Shown in pieces: positions 47,448-56,475 of a DNA stretch of 64,000 bases. Made by a program: the position numbers and the translations under genes. The notes under the pieces are model-generated. The model saw nothing but the letters and a program-made list of their open reading frames with translations. It was not told the origin of the DNA and made no database searches. The stretch is from CALMZY01 sp052033915 (GTDB lineage Bacteria; Verrucomicrobiota; Kiritimatiellia; CAIQIC01; JAGNIJ01). Positions within the stretch are counted from its first letter, which is position 1. Every line of letters starts with the position of its first letter. The stretch spans positions 39,203 to 103,202 of the forward strand of contig JBPOJF010000011.1 in the NCBI GenBank assembly GCA_052033915.1, written 5' to 3'.

Positions 47448-49241
47448 ATGGAAAAGGTCAAAGCAAAGAAAAAGAAGGTCAATTTCGACCTTCAGAAGCT
47501 CGAGGGTGATGAACACGCCGCCATGGCGAAGATGTACGAAGAGACCCTCAAGAATTTCACTGAAGGATCGATCGTCAAAGGCCGGATCCTCGAAATTCGT
47601 CCCTCTGAAGTTCTCGTCGATATCGGCTATAAATCCGAAGGCGTGATTCCGGCCTCCGAGTTCAAGGATCTCGCCCAGATTCAAGCGGGCGATGACGTCG
47701 AAGTGCTCCTGGAAAGACTGGAAGACGACGACGGCATGGTCATTCTCAGCAAGGCCAAGGCCGAGCAGCAGCGGTGCTGGGATCGCGTGCTTGAAACCTG
47801 CCAGGAAGGCGGGCTGATCGAAGGCGTGATCAAGGGCCGCGTGAAGGGCGGGATGATCGTCGATGTCGGCATCGATGCGTTCCTCCCGGGTTCCCAACTG
47901 GACGTTCTGCCGGTTCGCAATCCGGACGATCTCCTGAACAAGAAGCTCGAGTTCAAGATTCTCAAGATCAACAAGGATCGCCGCAATATTGTTCTTTCCC
48001 GCAGAGAGCTGCTGGAGGACCGGCGCCGCGAGCAGAAGAAGAAGCTGCTGGCGGAAATCCAGATTGGCCAGATTCGCAAGGGCGTCGTCAAGAACATCAC
48101 CGATTTCGGCGCCTTCGTGGACCTGAACGGGATGGACGGCCTGCTCCATATCACCGATATGAGCTGGGGTCGCATCAACCACCCGTCCGAAATGCTCTCC
48201 GTGGGCATGGAAATCGAAGTGACGGTTCTCGATGTGAACCTGGAAAAGGAGCGCATCTCCCTCGGATTGAAACAGCGCATGCAGAACCCGTGGGACGACA
48301 TCGAAACCAAGTTCCCCGTGGGCAGCCGCGTGCGGGGCAAGATCGTCAACCTGGTTCCGTACGGCGCCTTCGTGCAGCTTGAGGAAGGCGTGGAGGGCCT
48401 GGTGCATGTGTCCGAGATCTCCTGGACCAAGCGTGTGGCCAAAGCCTCCGACGTCCTTTCGGTGGACATGGTGGTGGACGCCGTGGTTCTCAACATCAAC
48501 AAGGAAGAGCAGAAAATATCGCTGGGCATCCGTCAGACGGAGATGAACCCGTGGGATGGCGTTGCCGAGAGATACCCGATCGGTACCCGCGTGAAGGGCG
48601 AGGTCAGGAACTTCACCAACTACGGCGCGTTTGTCGAAATCCAGGAAGGGATCGACGGCATGATCCACGTGTCCGATATGTCGTGGACACGAAAGATCAA
48701 CCACCCGTCCGAGGTTCTGAAGAAAGGCGACCAGGTCGAGGCCGTGGTGCTGGAAGTCGATCCGACAAACCAGCGCATCAGCCTGGGCCTGAAGCAGGCG
48801 CAGGACGATCCCTGGACCAGCATCTCCTCGAAGTATCACGTGGGCCAGTTGGTCAAGGGCAAGGTCAGCAAGCTCGCATCGTTCGGCGCGTTTGTCGAGA
48901 TCGAGGAAGGTGTGGACGGATTGGTCCATATCAGCCAGATCAGCGATGATCGCGTTCAGAAGGTGCGCGATGTCCTCCAGGTCGGCCAGGAGGTGGAAGC
49001 CCGCGTGATCAAGATCGATCCGCTGGAACGTCGCATTGGGCTGAGCATCAAGGCGGCCAAGCTTGCGGAAGATGAGTTTGTGGTCGATGAGTCCATGCTC
49101 GAGGGGTTGCGTCCGGGCGAGCATCTGGTCGATGTCGGCGGCGCTCTGGATGCGGCCATCGGGTTGGCCGGTCAGGCGGCGCCCGAAGAGTGGCGTCCGG
49201 GCGAGAAGAGCGACGCCGCTGAGGACGAAAAGAACGACTGA
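47448..49241 (+). CDS. rpsA: 30S ribosomal protein S1
   Basis: 597 residues with six S1 OB-fold repeats (roughly 39-105, 122-187, 207-275, 292-361, 378-447, 464-532). Repeated motifs are GAFVDLNGMDGLLHITDMSW, GAFVQLEEGVEGLVHVSEISW, GAFVEIQEGIDGMIHVSDMSW and GAFVEIEEGVDGLVHISQIS. It brings mRNA to the 30S subunit. The leader has no Shine-Dalgarno (CTAACTGGGTTGTTATGG), as known for rpsA in other bacteria, where S1 controls its own translation. A basic N-terminus and an acidic C-terminal tail (EKSDAAEDEKND) are also seen. Confidence 0.95.
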   Translation: MEKVKAKKKKVNFDLQKLEGDEHAAMAKMYEETLKNFTEGSIVKGRILEIRPSEVLVDIGYKSEGVIPASEFKDLAQIQAGDDVEVLLERLEDDDGMVILSKAKAEQQRCWDRVLETCQEGGLIEGVIKGRVKGGMIVDVGIDAFLPGSQLDVLPVRNPDDLLNKKLEFKILKINKDRRNIVLSRRELLEDRRREQKKKLLAEIQIGQIRKGVVKNITDFGAFVDLNGMDGLLHITDMSWGRINHPSEMLSVGMEIEVTVLDVNLEKERISLGLKQRMQNPWDDIETKFPVGSRVRGKIVNLVPYGAFVQLEEGVEGLVHVSEISWTKRVAKASDVLSVDMVVDAVVLNINKEEQKISLGIRQTEMNPWDGVAERYPIGTRVKGEVRNFTNYGAFVEIQEGIDGMIHVSDMSWTRKINHPSEVLKKGDQVEAVVLEVDPTNQRISLGLKQAQDDPWTSISSKYHVGQLVKGKVSKLASFGAFVEIEEGVDGLVHISQISDDRVQKVRDVLQVGQEVEARVIKIDPLERRIGLSIKAAKLAEDEFVVDESMLEGLRPGEHLVDVGGALDAAIGLAGQAAPEEWRPGEKSDAAEDEKND

Positions 49242-49262
49242 TCGCTCTCATCAAGTCGGTTG

Positions 49263-49304
49263 GGAAGGCGCTTGCTCATTCTTCTGGAAGAGCAAGCGCC
49301 TTCC
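49263..49304 (+). terminator. Rho-independent-type terminator after rpsA
   Basis: GGAAGGCGCTTGCTC (49263-49277) is exactly complementary to 49290-49304. A 15-bp stem with a 12-base loop follows the rpsA stop, and the sequence continues GTGTTTAATG, a short T-run. Confidence 0.75.
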
Positions 49305-49375
49305 GTGTTTAATGGGAGTTTCAACGCTCGACCCCGGACGCTGGGCGCATCCAGGGGTCGTGCATCTCCGGGTGG

Positions 49376-50593
49376 ATGAATATGAAAGACGCATCGCAGG
49401 ATACCGCCGCAAGACTCGCGGAACGAAGTGTTGACCTCGTCTCCTTCGACGAACTCAAAGCCAAGCTGGATTGGGCGGCGAAGGAAAAACGACCGCTTCG
49501 CATCAAGTATGGCGCTGATCCATCGGCGCCCGACATCCATCTCGGCCATGTGGTCGGACTGAACAAGCTCCGCGAGTTTCAGGAACAGGGCCATGTCATC
49601 GTGTTCCTGATCGGGGATTTCACCGGCATGATCGGCGACCCGTCCGGCCGCTCGCAGACCCGCAAGCCGCTGACCCGGGAGCAGGTCCGGGAAAACGCCA
49701 AATCCTATCAGAAGCAGGTCTTCAAGATACTCGACCCGGCTCTGACCGAGATTCGCTTCAACTCGGAGTGGTGTTCTCCCATGAAGTTTGAGGATGTTAT
49801 TCGGCTCTCCGCCCACGTTACGGTGGCGCAGATGCTGGCTCGGGATGATTTTGCGAAGCGCTATGGAGCGAACCAGCCGATCTCGCTTGTCGAGTTCATG
49901 TATCCGTTGATCCAGGCCTACGATTCGGTTGTGCTCAAGGCCGACCTGGAACTTGGCGGCACGGATCAGTTGTTCAATATGCTGCTGGGGCGCGAACTGC
50001 AGAAGGTCTTTGGCCAGCCGTCCCAGGTCGTCATGACGCTTCCTCTGCTCGAGGGCCTTGACGGCGTGAACAAGATGAGCAAGAGCTTGGGGAACTACAT
50101 CGGTGTGACGGAAGCGCCGAAAGATGTGTTCGGCAAGGTGATGTCCGTCAGCGATGAACTGATGTGGCGGTACTTCTCCCTGGTCCTGTGCATGCCGGAA
50201 AACGAGATCCGGAATCTGCGCCAGGCCGTGCAGAGCGGTCAGCGCCATCCGCGCGATATCAAAGACGAGTTGGCCAGGAAGGTGGTCGAGAAGTTCCACG
50301 GCCGGCAGGCGGGAGAAGAGCAGTCGGCGGAGTTCGCGCGCGTCTTCTCGAAGAAGGAATTGCCCCGTGACATTCCGGTCCTGAAGATCGAAGGGGCGGG
50401 GGTAACGCTCATCGAAGCGCTGGTCAAATCGGGCCTGGCGGACAGCAATAGCGAGGCCCGGCGGCTGATCCAACAGGGCGCTGTCGAGGTGGCCGGACAG
50501 AAGATCGCCGATCCCAAGGCCCGGCCCGAAATGCCCGACGGAACCGTCATCCGATGCGGCAAGCGCGGCTTTGCCAAGGTTGTTCGCGCATGA
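49376..50593 (+). CDS. tyrS: Tyrosyl-tRNA synthetase
   Basis: 405 residues. DIHLGH is the HIGH motif (about residues 53-58), NKMSKSLGN the KMSKS loop (about 224-232). LELGGTDQLFNM and EFMYPLIQAYDSV form the tyrosine pocket. GVTLIEALVKSGLADSNSEARRLIQQGAVEVAGQKI is a C-terminal S4 domain that binds the tRNA. It charges tRNA-Tyr. An alternative start is the ATG at 49382. It follows the rpsA terminator and precedes tRNA-Arg(TCT). Confidence 0.96.
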   Translation: MNMKDASQDTAARLAERSVDLVSFDELKAKLDWAAKEKRPLRIKYGADPSAPDIHLGHVVGLNKLREFQEQGHVIVFLIGDFTGMIGDPSGRSQTRKPLTREQVRENAKSYQKQVFKILDPALTEIRFNSEWCSPMKFEDVIRLSAHVTVAQMLARDDFAKRYGANQPISLVEFMYPLIQAYDSVVLKADLELGGTDQLFNMLLGRELQKVFGQPSQVVMTLPLLEGLDGVNKMSKSLGNYIGVTEAPKDVFGKVMSVSDELMWRYFSLVLCMPENEIRNLRQAVQSGQRHPRDIKDELARKVVEKFHGRQAGEEQSAEFARVFSKKELPRDIPVLKIEGAGVTLIEALVKSGLADSNSEARRLIQQGAVEVAGQKIADPKARPEMPDGTVIRCGKRGFAKVVRA

Positions 50594-50651
50594 CTGTGCT
50601 TGAATCCGGACGGCGAACGCGCTACTTCAGATTTCATAGATGGACCCGAGT

Positions 50652-50728
50652 ACCCCCGTAGCTCAGTTGGACAGAGCATGGGATTTCTAATCCCAGGGTC
50701 GCAGGTTCGAGCCCTGCCGGGGGTGCCA
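50652..50728 (+). tRNA. tRNA-Arg (anticodon TCT)
   Basis: ACCCCCG pairs with CGGGGGT, discriminator G and encoded CCA. Anticodon loop TTTCTAA between TGGGA and TCCCA gives TCT (AGA/AGG codons). Lies between tyrS and alr. Confidence 0.95.
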
Positions 50729-50787
50729 GATCCTCGAGTTCCGCATGACGCGGAACCCGGTGTCCCGCAGACCCTGGTGCGCTAAAA

Positions 50788-51897
50788 ATGAAACGATCCT
50801 TTGTCGAAGTCAGCCTTTCCGCCTTGGCCGCCAATATCGGCACGATGAGGAAGGCGCTGAAGCCGTCCACGGAAGTCATGTTCGTCCTGAAGGCGAATGC
50901 GTATGGACATGGCGCCGGTTCCGTGGCTCGTCGCGCCGCGGAGTGCGGCGTGAGATGGTTTGCCGTCGCCTATACGCAGGAGGCGGTCGAGCTGCGCCAG
51001 AGCGTGCGCGATGCGAACATCCTTGTGTTGGGCGTGGCGGAGCCGTCCGATGTGCCTGTTCTTCTCAACGAGAAGATCGTCCCGATTATCGTCAGCGAGC
51101 GTCATGCCCGCGCATTGGGCGATGCGGCGCGCCGGCTGGGCCGGCGGTTGGCCGTTCATCTGAAGATCGACACGGGAATGGGACGCCTGGGTTTCGCCTG
51201 TGACTCCGTCGCGCAGGTCGTCGCCGGCCTGGAGCCTGACTCAGGCCTGGATATCCAAGGCATCTGTACGCATTTTGCCGCAGTCAAGCCCACGAATCTT
51301 GCGGGCGCGAGGGTCCAGCTTGACCGTTTCGCCACGGTCAGTCAGGCGGTGGAAAAGCACCTGGGCCGCAAGTTATTCAAGCATGTATCGAGCAGTCGCG
51401 CTTTCCTGTATGTCGGCGACTGGGATCTCGACGCCATCCGGCCCGGGATTGCCCTGTATGGATATGGGGCGAGAGGCTCGCATGTCCGGATCAGGACTCA
51501 ACCGATTCTCCAGTGGAAGACCTTCGTGGCGCAGGTGAAACCGATGCCCGCGAATTCACCGATCGGCTACTATGGCTCCTACGTCACGCCCGCGCCCACA
51601 AACATCGCCGTCTTGAGCGTCGGCTATGCGGATGGATACAACCGTCTGCTCGGCAACAAGGGTTGCGTCTTGATCCGCGGCCGTCGTCGGCCGGTGATCG
51701 GGCGCGTGAGTATGAACTGGGTCGCTGTGGATGTGGGGCCCGAAACGGATGTCCGGGAGGGGGACGAGGTGGTCCTGATCGGGTCGCAGGGCAATGCGTC
51801 CATCTGGGCGGATGAAATAGCCACGCTGTGCGGCACGATCGCCTACGAGATTCTGACGGATATCCATGCGGGCCTTGAGCGCAGGTACGTGGGCTAG
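50788..51897 (+). CDS. alr: Alanine racemase
   Basis: 369 residues. VLKANAYGHG carries PLP-binding Lys35. HLKIDTGMGRLGF, HFAA, SSSRAFL, DAIRPGIALYG and PIGYYGSY (catalytic tyrosine) followed by SVGYADGYNRLL and IGRVSMNWVAVD are typical Alr blocks. It supplies D-alanine for peptidoglycan. Its TAG stop is convergent with, and overlaps, the batE stop (CTAG at 51894-51897). No clear Shine-Dalgarno site is visible before the ATG. Confidence 0.95.
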   Translation: MKRSFVEVSLSALAANIGTMRKALKPSTEVMFVLKANAYGHGAGSVARRAAECGVRWFAVAYTQEAVELRQSVRDANILVLGVAEPSDVPVLLNEKIVPIIVSERHARALGDAARRLGRRLAVHLKIDTGMGRLGFACDSVAQVVAGLEPDSGLDIQGICTHFAAVKPTNLAGARVQLDRFATVSQAVEKHLGRKLFKHVSSSRAFLYVGDWDLDAIRPGIALYGYGARGSHVRIRTQPILQWKTFVAQVKPMPANSPIGYYGSYVTPAPTNIAVLSVGYADGYNRLLGNKGCVLIRGRRRPVIGRVSMNWVAVDVGPETDVREGDEVVLIGSQGNASIWADEIATLCGTIAYEILTDIHAGLERRYVG

Positions 51898-52673
51898 CGG
51901 ATGTCCACGGGAACGCACGCCTTGCTGGGGACATAACCGCTTTGCGAACCCAGGGCAACCTTCAGCCATGCGCCCGCGTCTTCCTTCAGCCGGACAATCG
52001 AACCCTCGGGCAGTGCAAAATGAGCCTTGGAGCCTTCCATCGGCGCGTAGAGAGCCTGTTGCCGGGGCTCGACGACAACCCATTCAGGAGCTTGGCGGAC
52101 GATCCATACGTTGAGAATGCCCGCGAGACCCAGCGCCAGCGGGAGTAGAAGGGCCGCCAGCGTACGCCCGAGCCCTACGCGGTGCTGACGCCACAGAAGC
52201 AGAACACCCAAAACGACGGCCGCCGCCCAATATGCAGAGACAGCCAGAATGATCCACTCGGACAGGCTGCATTTGAACAGGAATCGCGTCACGGCTTTGT
52301 AAGGCGGCGTGGACGCCGAGGTGCTTTGGAGGGCAAAGCGCAGATTGGCCTGGATGTCGGGGTCCCGCGGCGCCATCTGCCACGCGCGCCGGTAATTCAA
52401 CACCGCCAAGCCGATCTTTCCCATCTTGAAGTAGGAATTGCCCAGATTGAAGTACAACTCCTTGGACCTGTACCCCTGATCGATCAATTGAGTGTAAAGA
52501 GCCGCGGCGTCGGCGGGCCGGTTCGCATCGTAGGCCCGGCTCGCCTCCAGGAAGGTCTGCTGAAGCTTTGCCGCGGGAGTCTCACCCGCCGAGCGTGCGT
52601 GCTGAACGGCGCCCACCGCGCCCGCAAGCATCAGGACGCCGCATGCAATGCCCATGATCCACTTTCGTTTCAT
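51894..52673 (-). CDS. batE: Bat operon protein E: TPR plus SH3-like domain
   Basis: 259 residues from the ATG at 52673. Signal peptide or anchor (MKRKWIMGIACGVLMLAGAVGAVQHA), TPR repeats (about 36-115: AAKLQQTFLEASRAYDANRPADAAALYTQLID, LYFNLGNSYFKMGKIGLAVLNYRRAWQMAP), a membrane span pair (EWIILAVSAYWAAAVVLGVLLLW, TLAALLLPLALGLAGILNVWIV), and a C-terminal SH3-like domain (about 200-255, ALPEGSIVRLKEDAGAWLKVALGSQSGYVP). This is the standard BatE layout. The ATG overlaps the batD stop (ATGA). Last gene of the operon. Confidence 0.85.
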   Translation of the reverse strand: MKRKWIMGIACGVLMLAGAVGAVQHARSAGETPAAKLQQTFLEASRAYDANRPADAAALYTQLIDQGYRSKELYFNLGNSYFKMGKIGLAVLNYRRAWQMAPRDPDIQANLRFALQSTSASTPPYKAVTRFLFKCSLSEWIILAVSAYWAAAVVLGVLLLWRQHRVGLGRTLAALLLPLALGLAGILNVWIVRQAPEWVVVEPRQQALYAPMEGSKAHFALPEGSIVRLKEDAGAWLKVALGSQSGYVPSKACVPVDIR

Positions 52674-54490
52674 AGCTTGAGTCGCTCGCATTTTCGCAAC
52701 ACCTGGGTCAATTCCTCGAGAATTCCGCGCTCCTGCGCCTCGTGAACCGTGTCGGCGCCGACATCCCCGAACCGCGCCCGCTCGCAGTGCTCGAACAGTA
52801 CGCGGATGCACTCCATATCGGAATCGCTCATGTGCGCACGGTTCAGGGCGGAAAGAACGATATCCGCCGACAACTCTCCGGGCGCGAGATTCAGCCGATG
52901 GCCGAAGTAGGAGGAAAGGGTTTTCCAGATCGCTTCGTAGAAGGCCTTGCGGTCTCCCTTGGAGATCGCGCTTTCCGCCTTCCGAAGGCCGGCGCGGGCT
53001 GTGCGGGGTGCCTGGTGACGCCGTGCAAGGGCCACATCGCCGGCCAGTTGCTCGCGCCGCATGACCGCAAGAAAGAGCAGGCCAAGAACCGCCACGGGCA
53101 ACAACTGCGCCGCAAGAAAGGCGGGATGCAGGTACCACGGACACTTGTGCGCCGGAATCCAGCGGGCCGGCGCCGGTTTCAGGTAGATGATGTCGGTTCC
53201 CAGAATGATGGTGGAAGCCTCGGAATGGGAAGGGACGGCCTGTAGAATCCGGGCGGTTGCATTCGATGAAGGATGCACCACGATCGGGTAGGGGCCGCGA
53301 CGGATTGTTTCGTAGGCCTTCTTCTCCGGATCGAAGAAGGAAAAGACGAGCGCGGGGAGTTCTTTCACCTTTTCCGAACGCGGGATCAGCACCTGCTCGA
53401 ATGTTTTCCGTCCAATGCCCCGGCCGGCGTCCGAATCCTTTGAAACCAAACGGGGATCATAGACCTTGAAGTCGTCTCCCGCGACGAATTGAGGCGCGGA
53501 GATGTTCTCGATATTTCCTCGGCCGAGAATCTGGATCGTCAGGGTGATCGGGTCTCCTGCGCTCACGTCCGTGGGCTTCACTTGCGCCTCGAAAGCGAAT
53601 TGGCCGACCGCGCCTGCATAACCGGGCGGCCGGCCTTCCGTCGGCAGCGCGCTAACTTGGATCTCCAGCGGCTTGGGGCTGATATGCACCGGTTGCGTGC
53701 GCACCATGCCGAAGAAATCATCGAAGAAGGAGTTGTCGAATCCCAGCGGGCTGCGCCGCTCACTTTGAACCCGCACCGGCACCTGGATCGTCGGCTCCAA
53801 CTTGAACGTGCCCGCCGTCAGCGCCTGAACTTTTGCGCGGAAGCGGCGCACATCATATACCTTGTTGTTGATGACCTGGCGGCCGCCCTGCAATTCCTGG
53901 AAAGGCTGCAGGCTGAGCCCCGACGCGGGCATATTCATCAGCGAAATGTCGTTTCCAAGATTCAAGCCCTGGGAGTAGATGGACAGCACAATGTCAAAGA
54001 CCTGCTGATTGTAAACGTCGGTTGTTTCCGTGCTGAACACGGCAAACAGCAAGTCGGACGAATCCTCCGGCGTTTCGCCCTGCTGCGAAGCGGAACTCTC
54101 CGGGGCTGCGATTTCAAGATCGATGGCGGGCAGAGGGAACGACTGGTCGGGTGTCGCGTAGGTCAACGGACCGATCGTAAACTTGCCGGTTTGGATGGGC
54201 ACAAGCTGATAGGTAAAGGTCACAGAAGAATCCTTCTGCCCGTTGACAAAAGAATAGCTTTGTTGCGTTCCGGCAAAACTCGACCGGAATCCTTGGACCG
54301 GGGGGAGCTGCGGTGAGGGCGGATTGTCGATGCCTCGGATCGTGAAGGTACACGTTGCGGCCTCGCCGGCCCGCAAGATCCTCGGCTGAATATCGAATTC
54401 GACAGAGGCCGTCCAGCCCCTAAGCGCCGTCATCCATGCGCACAGGGCAAGGGTCAGGACGTATCCGGTCTGTCGTCGCGACATCCTCAT
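52670..54490 (-). CDS. batD: Bat operon protein D (BatD family)
   Basis: 606 residues. Signal peptide (TGYVLTLALCAWMTALRGWTA), then a long beta-rich periplasmic part (VEFDIQPRILRAGEAATCTFTIRG, TFTYQLVPIQTGKFTIGPLTY, ITLTIQILGRGNIENISAP) made of BatD Ig-like domains. A membrane helix (about 455-475, LAAQLLPVAVLGLLFLAVM) and a cytoplasmic helical tail follow. BatD is membrane-anchored and works with BatA/B in the aerotolerance/envelope module. Its ATG overlaps the batC stop (TAATG). Confidence 0.88.
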   Translation of the reverse strand: MRMSRRQTGYVLTLALCAWMTALRGWTASVEFDIQPRILRAGEAATCTFTIRGIDNPPSPQLPPVQGFRSSFAGTQQSYSFVNGQKDSSVTFTYQLVPIQTGKFTIGPLTYATPDQSFPLPAIDLEIAAPESSASQQGETPEDSSDLLFAVFSTETTDVYNQQVFDIVLSIYSQGLNLGNDISLMNMPASGLSLQPFQELQGGRQVINNKVYDVRRFRAKVQALTAGTFKLEPTIQVPVRVQSERRSPLGFDNSFFDDFFGMVRTQPVHISPKPLEIQVSALPTEGRPPGYAGAVGQFAFEAQVKPTDVSAGDPITLTIQILGRGNIENISAPQFVAGDDFKVYDPRLVSKDSDAGRGIGRKTFEQVLIPRSEKVKELPALVFSFFDPEKKAYETIRRGPYPIVVHPSSNATARILQAVPSHSEASTIILGTDIIYLKPAPARWIPAHKCPWYLHPAFLAAQLLPVAVLGLLFLAVMRREQLAGDVALARRHQAPRTARAGLRKAESAISKGDRKAFYEAIWKTLSSYFGHRLNLAPGELSADIVLSALNRAHMSDSDMECIRVLFEHCERARFGDVGADTVHEAQERGILEELTQVLRKCERLKL

Positions 54491-55335
54491 TACCAGTCTT
54501 TCTCCACGGGAGTCGGCTGACCGATGATCAGGCGCATCCGATCGCGGCTGGCCTGCTCTTCCTGCTTCATCGCATCGAGCATTATCCTGGCTTCTTCAGG
54601 GGTCATCTCTTCGGATTTTTGGGGCTGCGCTTGCTGCTGTTGTTGCTCTTGATCGGACGGTTGCTCATGGCCCTGGTTCTGCTGTTGATTCTTCTCCTGA
54701 TCCTGTTGACGATTCTCCTGCGAATCCTCTTTCTGCGGGTCGTCCTTCTCCTGCGGCTCCTGTTTCCGGGACTGATCTTCCTGTTCCTGATCCTGCTTGT
54801 CCTGATCCTGTCCCTGCTGTTGCTGTTGTTGCTCTTTCTTTTGCTGCAGTTCCTGCTTTCTCTGTAGGGCCACCTCGTAATTGACCTTCACGTCCTCGTC
54901 GTCGGGTGCCAGGGTCATTGCGTTTTCGTACATGGAGAGGGCCTCATCCACCGAACCTATGGCCGGGTCAAGGCCCCCTTGCTTCTCGGCCAACTCGGAG
55001 TCGGCCATCAATGCGTTCCCGCGGTTGTAATACGCTTTGCTCTGAAGCGCAAGGTTGGGGGAGCGCGTGGCCTCCGCGTAATTCGTCGCGGCGGCTCCGA
55101 ATTCGCCGATCCTGAAGCGGGCGTTGGCGGCGTTGTATTTGGCTACGGACGGGTCCAGCTTCGCTTTGTGTGCGGACTGGGATGCCCGCTCGAAGGCCTC
55201 CGCCGCCTGGTCGTAGGACTGCTCCCGGTAGAAGCGGGCGCCGTCCTTCATCGCCCGGCGCGGCGCGTCCGCGCACCAGCCCGTGAAGGATTGGAAGCCG
55301 ACCGCCACAATGCCTATGACCCAAATCTTTTTCAT
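54490..55335 (-). CDS. batC: Bat operon protein C: TPR protein with Gln/Glu-rich coil
   Basis: 281 residues. Signal peptide MKKIWVIGIVAVGFQSFTGWC, TPR-like repeats (about 30-160: ARFYREQSYDQAAEAFERA, NAANARFRIGEFGAAATNYAEA, YYNRGNALMADSELAEK, ENAMTLAPDDEDVKVNYEVAL). A highly Gln/Glu/Lys-rich stretch (about 160-240, QQQQGQDQDKQDQEQEDQ) follows, then a short C-terminal helix MTPEEARIMLDAMKQEEQ. This matches BatC. The ATG overlaps the batB stop (ATGA). The Gln-rich region makes it prone to coding-strand confusion, but the TPRs are clear. Confidence 0.86.
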   Translation of the reverse strand: MKKIWVIGIVAVGFQSFTGWCADAPRRAMKDGARFYREQSYDQAAEAFERASQSAHKAKLDPSVAKYNAANARFRIGEFGAAATNYAEATRSPNLALQSKAYYNRGNALMADSELAEKQGGLDPAIGSVDEALSMYENAMTLAPDDEDVKVNYEVALQRKQELQQKKEQQQQQQGQDQDKQDQEQEDQSRKQEPQEKDDPQKEDSQENRQQDQEKNQQQNQGHEQPSDQEQQQQQAQPQKSEEMTPEEARIMLDAMKQEEQASRDRMRLIIGQPTPVEKDW

Positions 55336-56351
55336 GCCTTTTTCTCTCGAGGACTGAATCTCCGGTCGCTGATCGCGGCTTCAAGAATCAAGAGAACAAG
55401 CGTCGCGCCCAGGAACCACCCAAAGCGATCCTCGTAAGCCTTGGTCATTCTCGATTCCTGCTCGTCCCTCTTCAGTTGCGCGATCCCCTGATCGTACAAG
55501 CGTTCCAGTCCGAAATCGCCGGGCGCGGAACGGACATAGGTCCCGCCTGTGGCGACCGCGAGTTGGCTGAGCACATCCTCGTGCAGGGCGGATTTGATGA
55601 CATTCCCGGCCTTGTCTTTTGCGAAGCCGGAGCGATTGCCGCCGTTCGTCACGGGGATCAACTCCCCGTCCAGGCTGCCCACGCCCACGGCGTAGACGCG
55701 GATGTTCCTCTTTTTCAACTCGTCGATCAGCTTGAGCGGCTGGCCTTCGTGGTCTTCGCCGTCGGTGATGAGGACGATCGCCCGGTCCGCTTCCGTGCTC
55801 TTTTCGAAGCTGTCCATGGCCGTCCGAAGGCTCTGGGCGATCGCCGTTCCGCCACGCGGAATGATGCCGACATACGCGTCATCGAGCGTCATCAGAAAGG
55901 CGGCATAGTCGATGGTGAGCGGGCATTCCAGGAAACTGCTGCCGGCGAACGTGACAAGGCCAATGCGATCGCCCTTGAGCTTGCCGACGAGATCGCGCAC
56001 GCCCCACTTCGCCTGCTGGAACCGGTTGGGCTTGATATCTTCGGCCAACATGCTTCTCGACGTGTCGAGAACAACCATGATGTCCAGCCCCCGCCGTTTC
56101 ACCTCCTGCCAGTGAAAGCCCCACTGCGGCCGCGCAAACGCCAGGCCCGCAAGACTGATCGCGACAAGCCACAAAATCGCGCGGCGGCGAATCTGCGCGA
56201 TACTGCGATCCGGAGCCATGACTGCCAGAACTTCCGAGGCGACCAGTTGATTCAGCCGCCGCTCTCGCCGACACAGGAGGAAAAAGACAAGCCACCAGAG
56301 CGGAAGCAAAAGCAGCAACCAGGGAAGAATATCTGGAGAACCCCACTTCAT
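55332..56351 (-). CDS. batB: Bat operon protein B: membrane VWA domain protein
   Basis: 339 residues. N-terminal membrane spans (about 10-27 and 58-73), a VWA domain (about 90-280) with MIDAS DTSRS (Asp96) and EGxxDH-like DGEDHEG, and a C-terminal span (FLGATLVLLILEAAI). The VWA binds Mg and likely docks partner proteins on the periplasmic or cytoplasmic face. It starts directly after repeat copy A with no Shine-Dalgarno, unlike its neighbours. Confidence 0.88.
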   Translation of the reverse strand: MKWGSPDILPWLLLLLPLWWLVFFLLCRRERRLNQLVASEVLAVMAPDRSIAQIRRRAILWLVAISLAGLAFARPQWGFHWQEVKRRGLDIMVVLDTSRSMLAEDIKPNRFQQAKWGVRDLVGKLKGDRIGLVTFAGSSFLECPLTIDYAAFLMTLDDAYVGIIPRGGTAIAQSLRTAMDSFEKSTEADRAIVLITDGEDHEGQPLKLIDELKKRNIRVYAVGVGSLDGELIPVTNGGNRSGFAKDKAGNVIKSALHEDVLSQLAVATGGTYVRSAPGDFGLERLYDQGIAQLKRDEQESRMTKAYEDRFGWFLGATLVLLILEAAISDRRFSPREKKA

Positions 56352-56354
56352 TTT

Positions 56355-56470
56355 GAAATCTGAAACCTGAAACCTGAAACCTGAGTCCGGCCCGCCTTGG
56401 GCGGAAAACCTGCCACCTCAGCGGCCTTGCCGCTCCGCGACGACGCGGGAACCTGAATGTTCTGACCTCC
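56355..56470 (-). repeat. Interspersed repeat copy A between batA and batB
   Basis: About 115 bases of CCTGAAA-type heptads, a GCCCGCCTTGGGCGG-type hairpin, an AGCGGC/GCCGCT hairpin and a GGAGGTCAGAACATTCAGG end. It fills the gap from 6 bases after the batA stop to 4 bases before the batB ATG. It matches 59375-59506 over most of its length. Confidence 0.8.
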
Positions 56471-56475
56471 AACTC

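Noticed and set aside
47358..49124. 588-residue open frame opposite rpsA
   Set aside because: rpsA has six S1 repeats; the antisense frame only mirrors the repeats.
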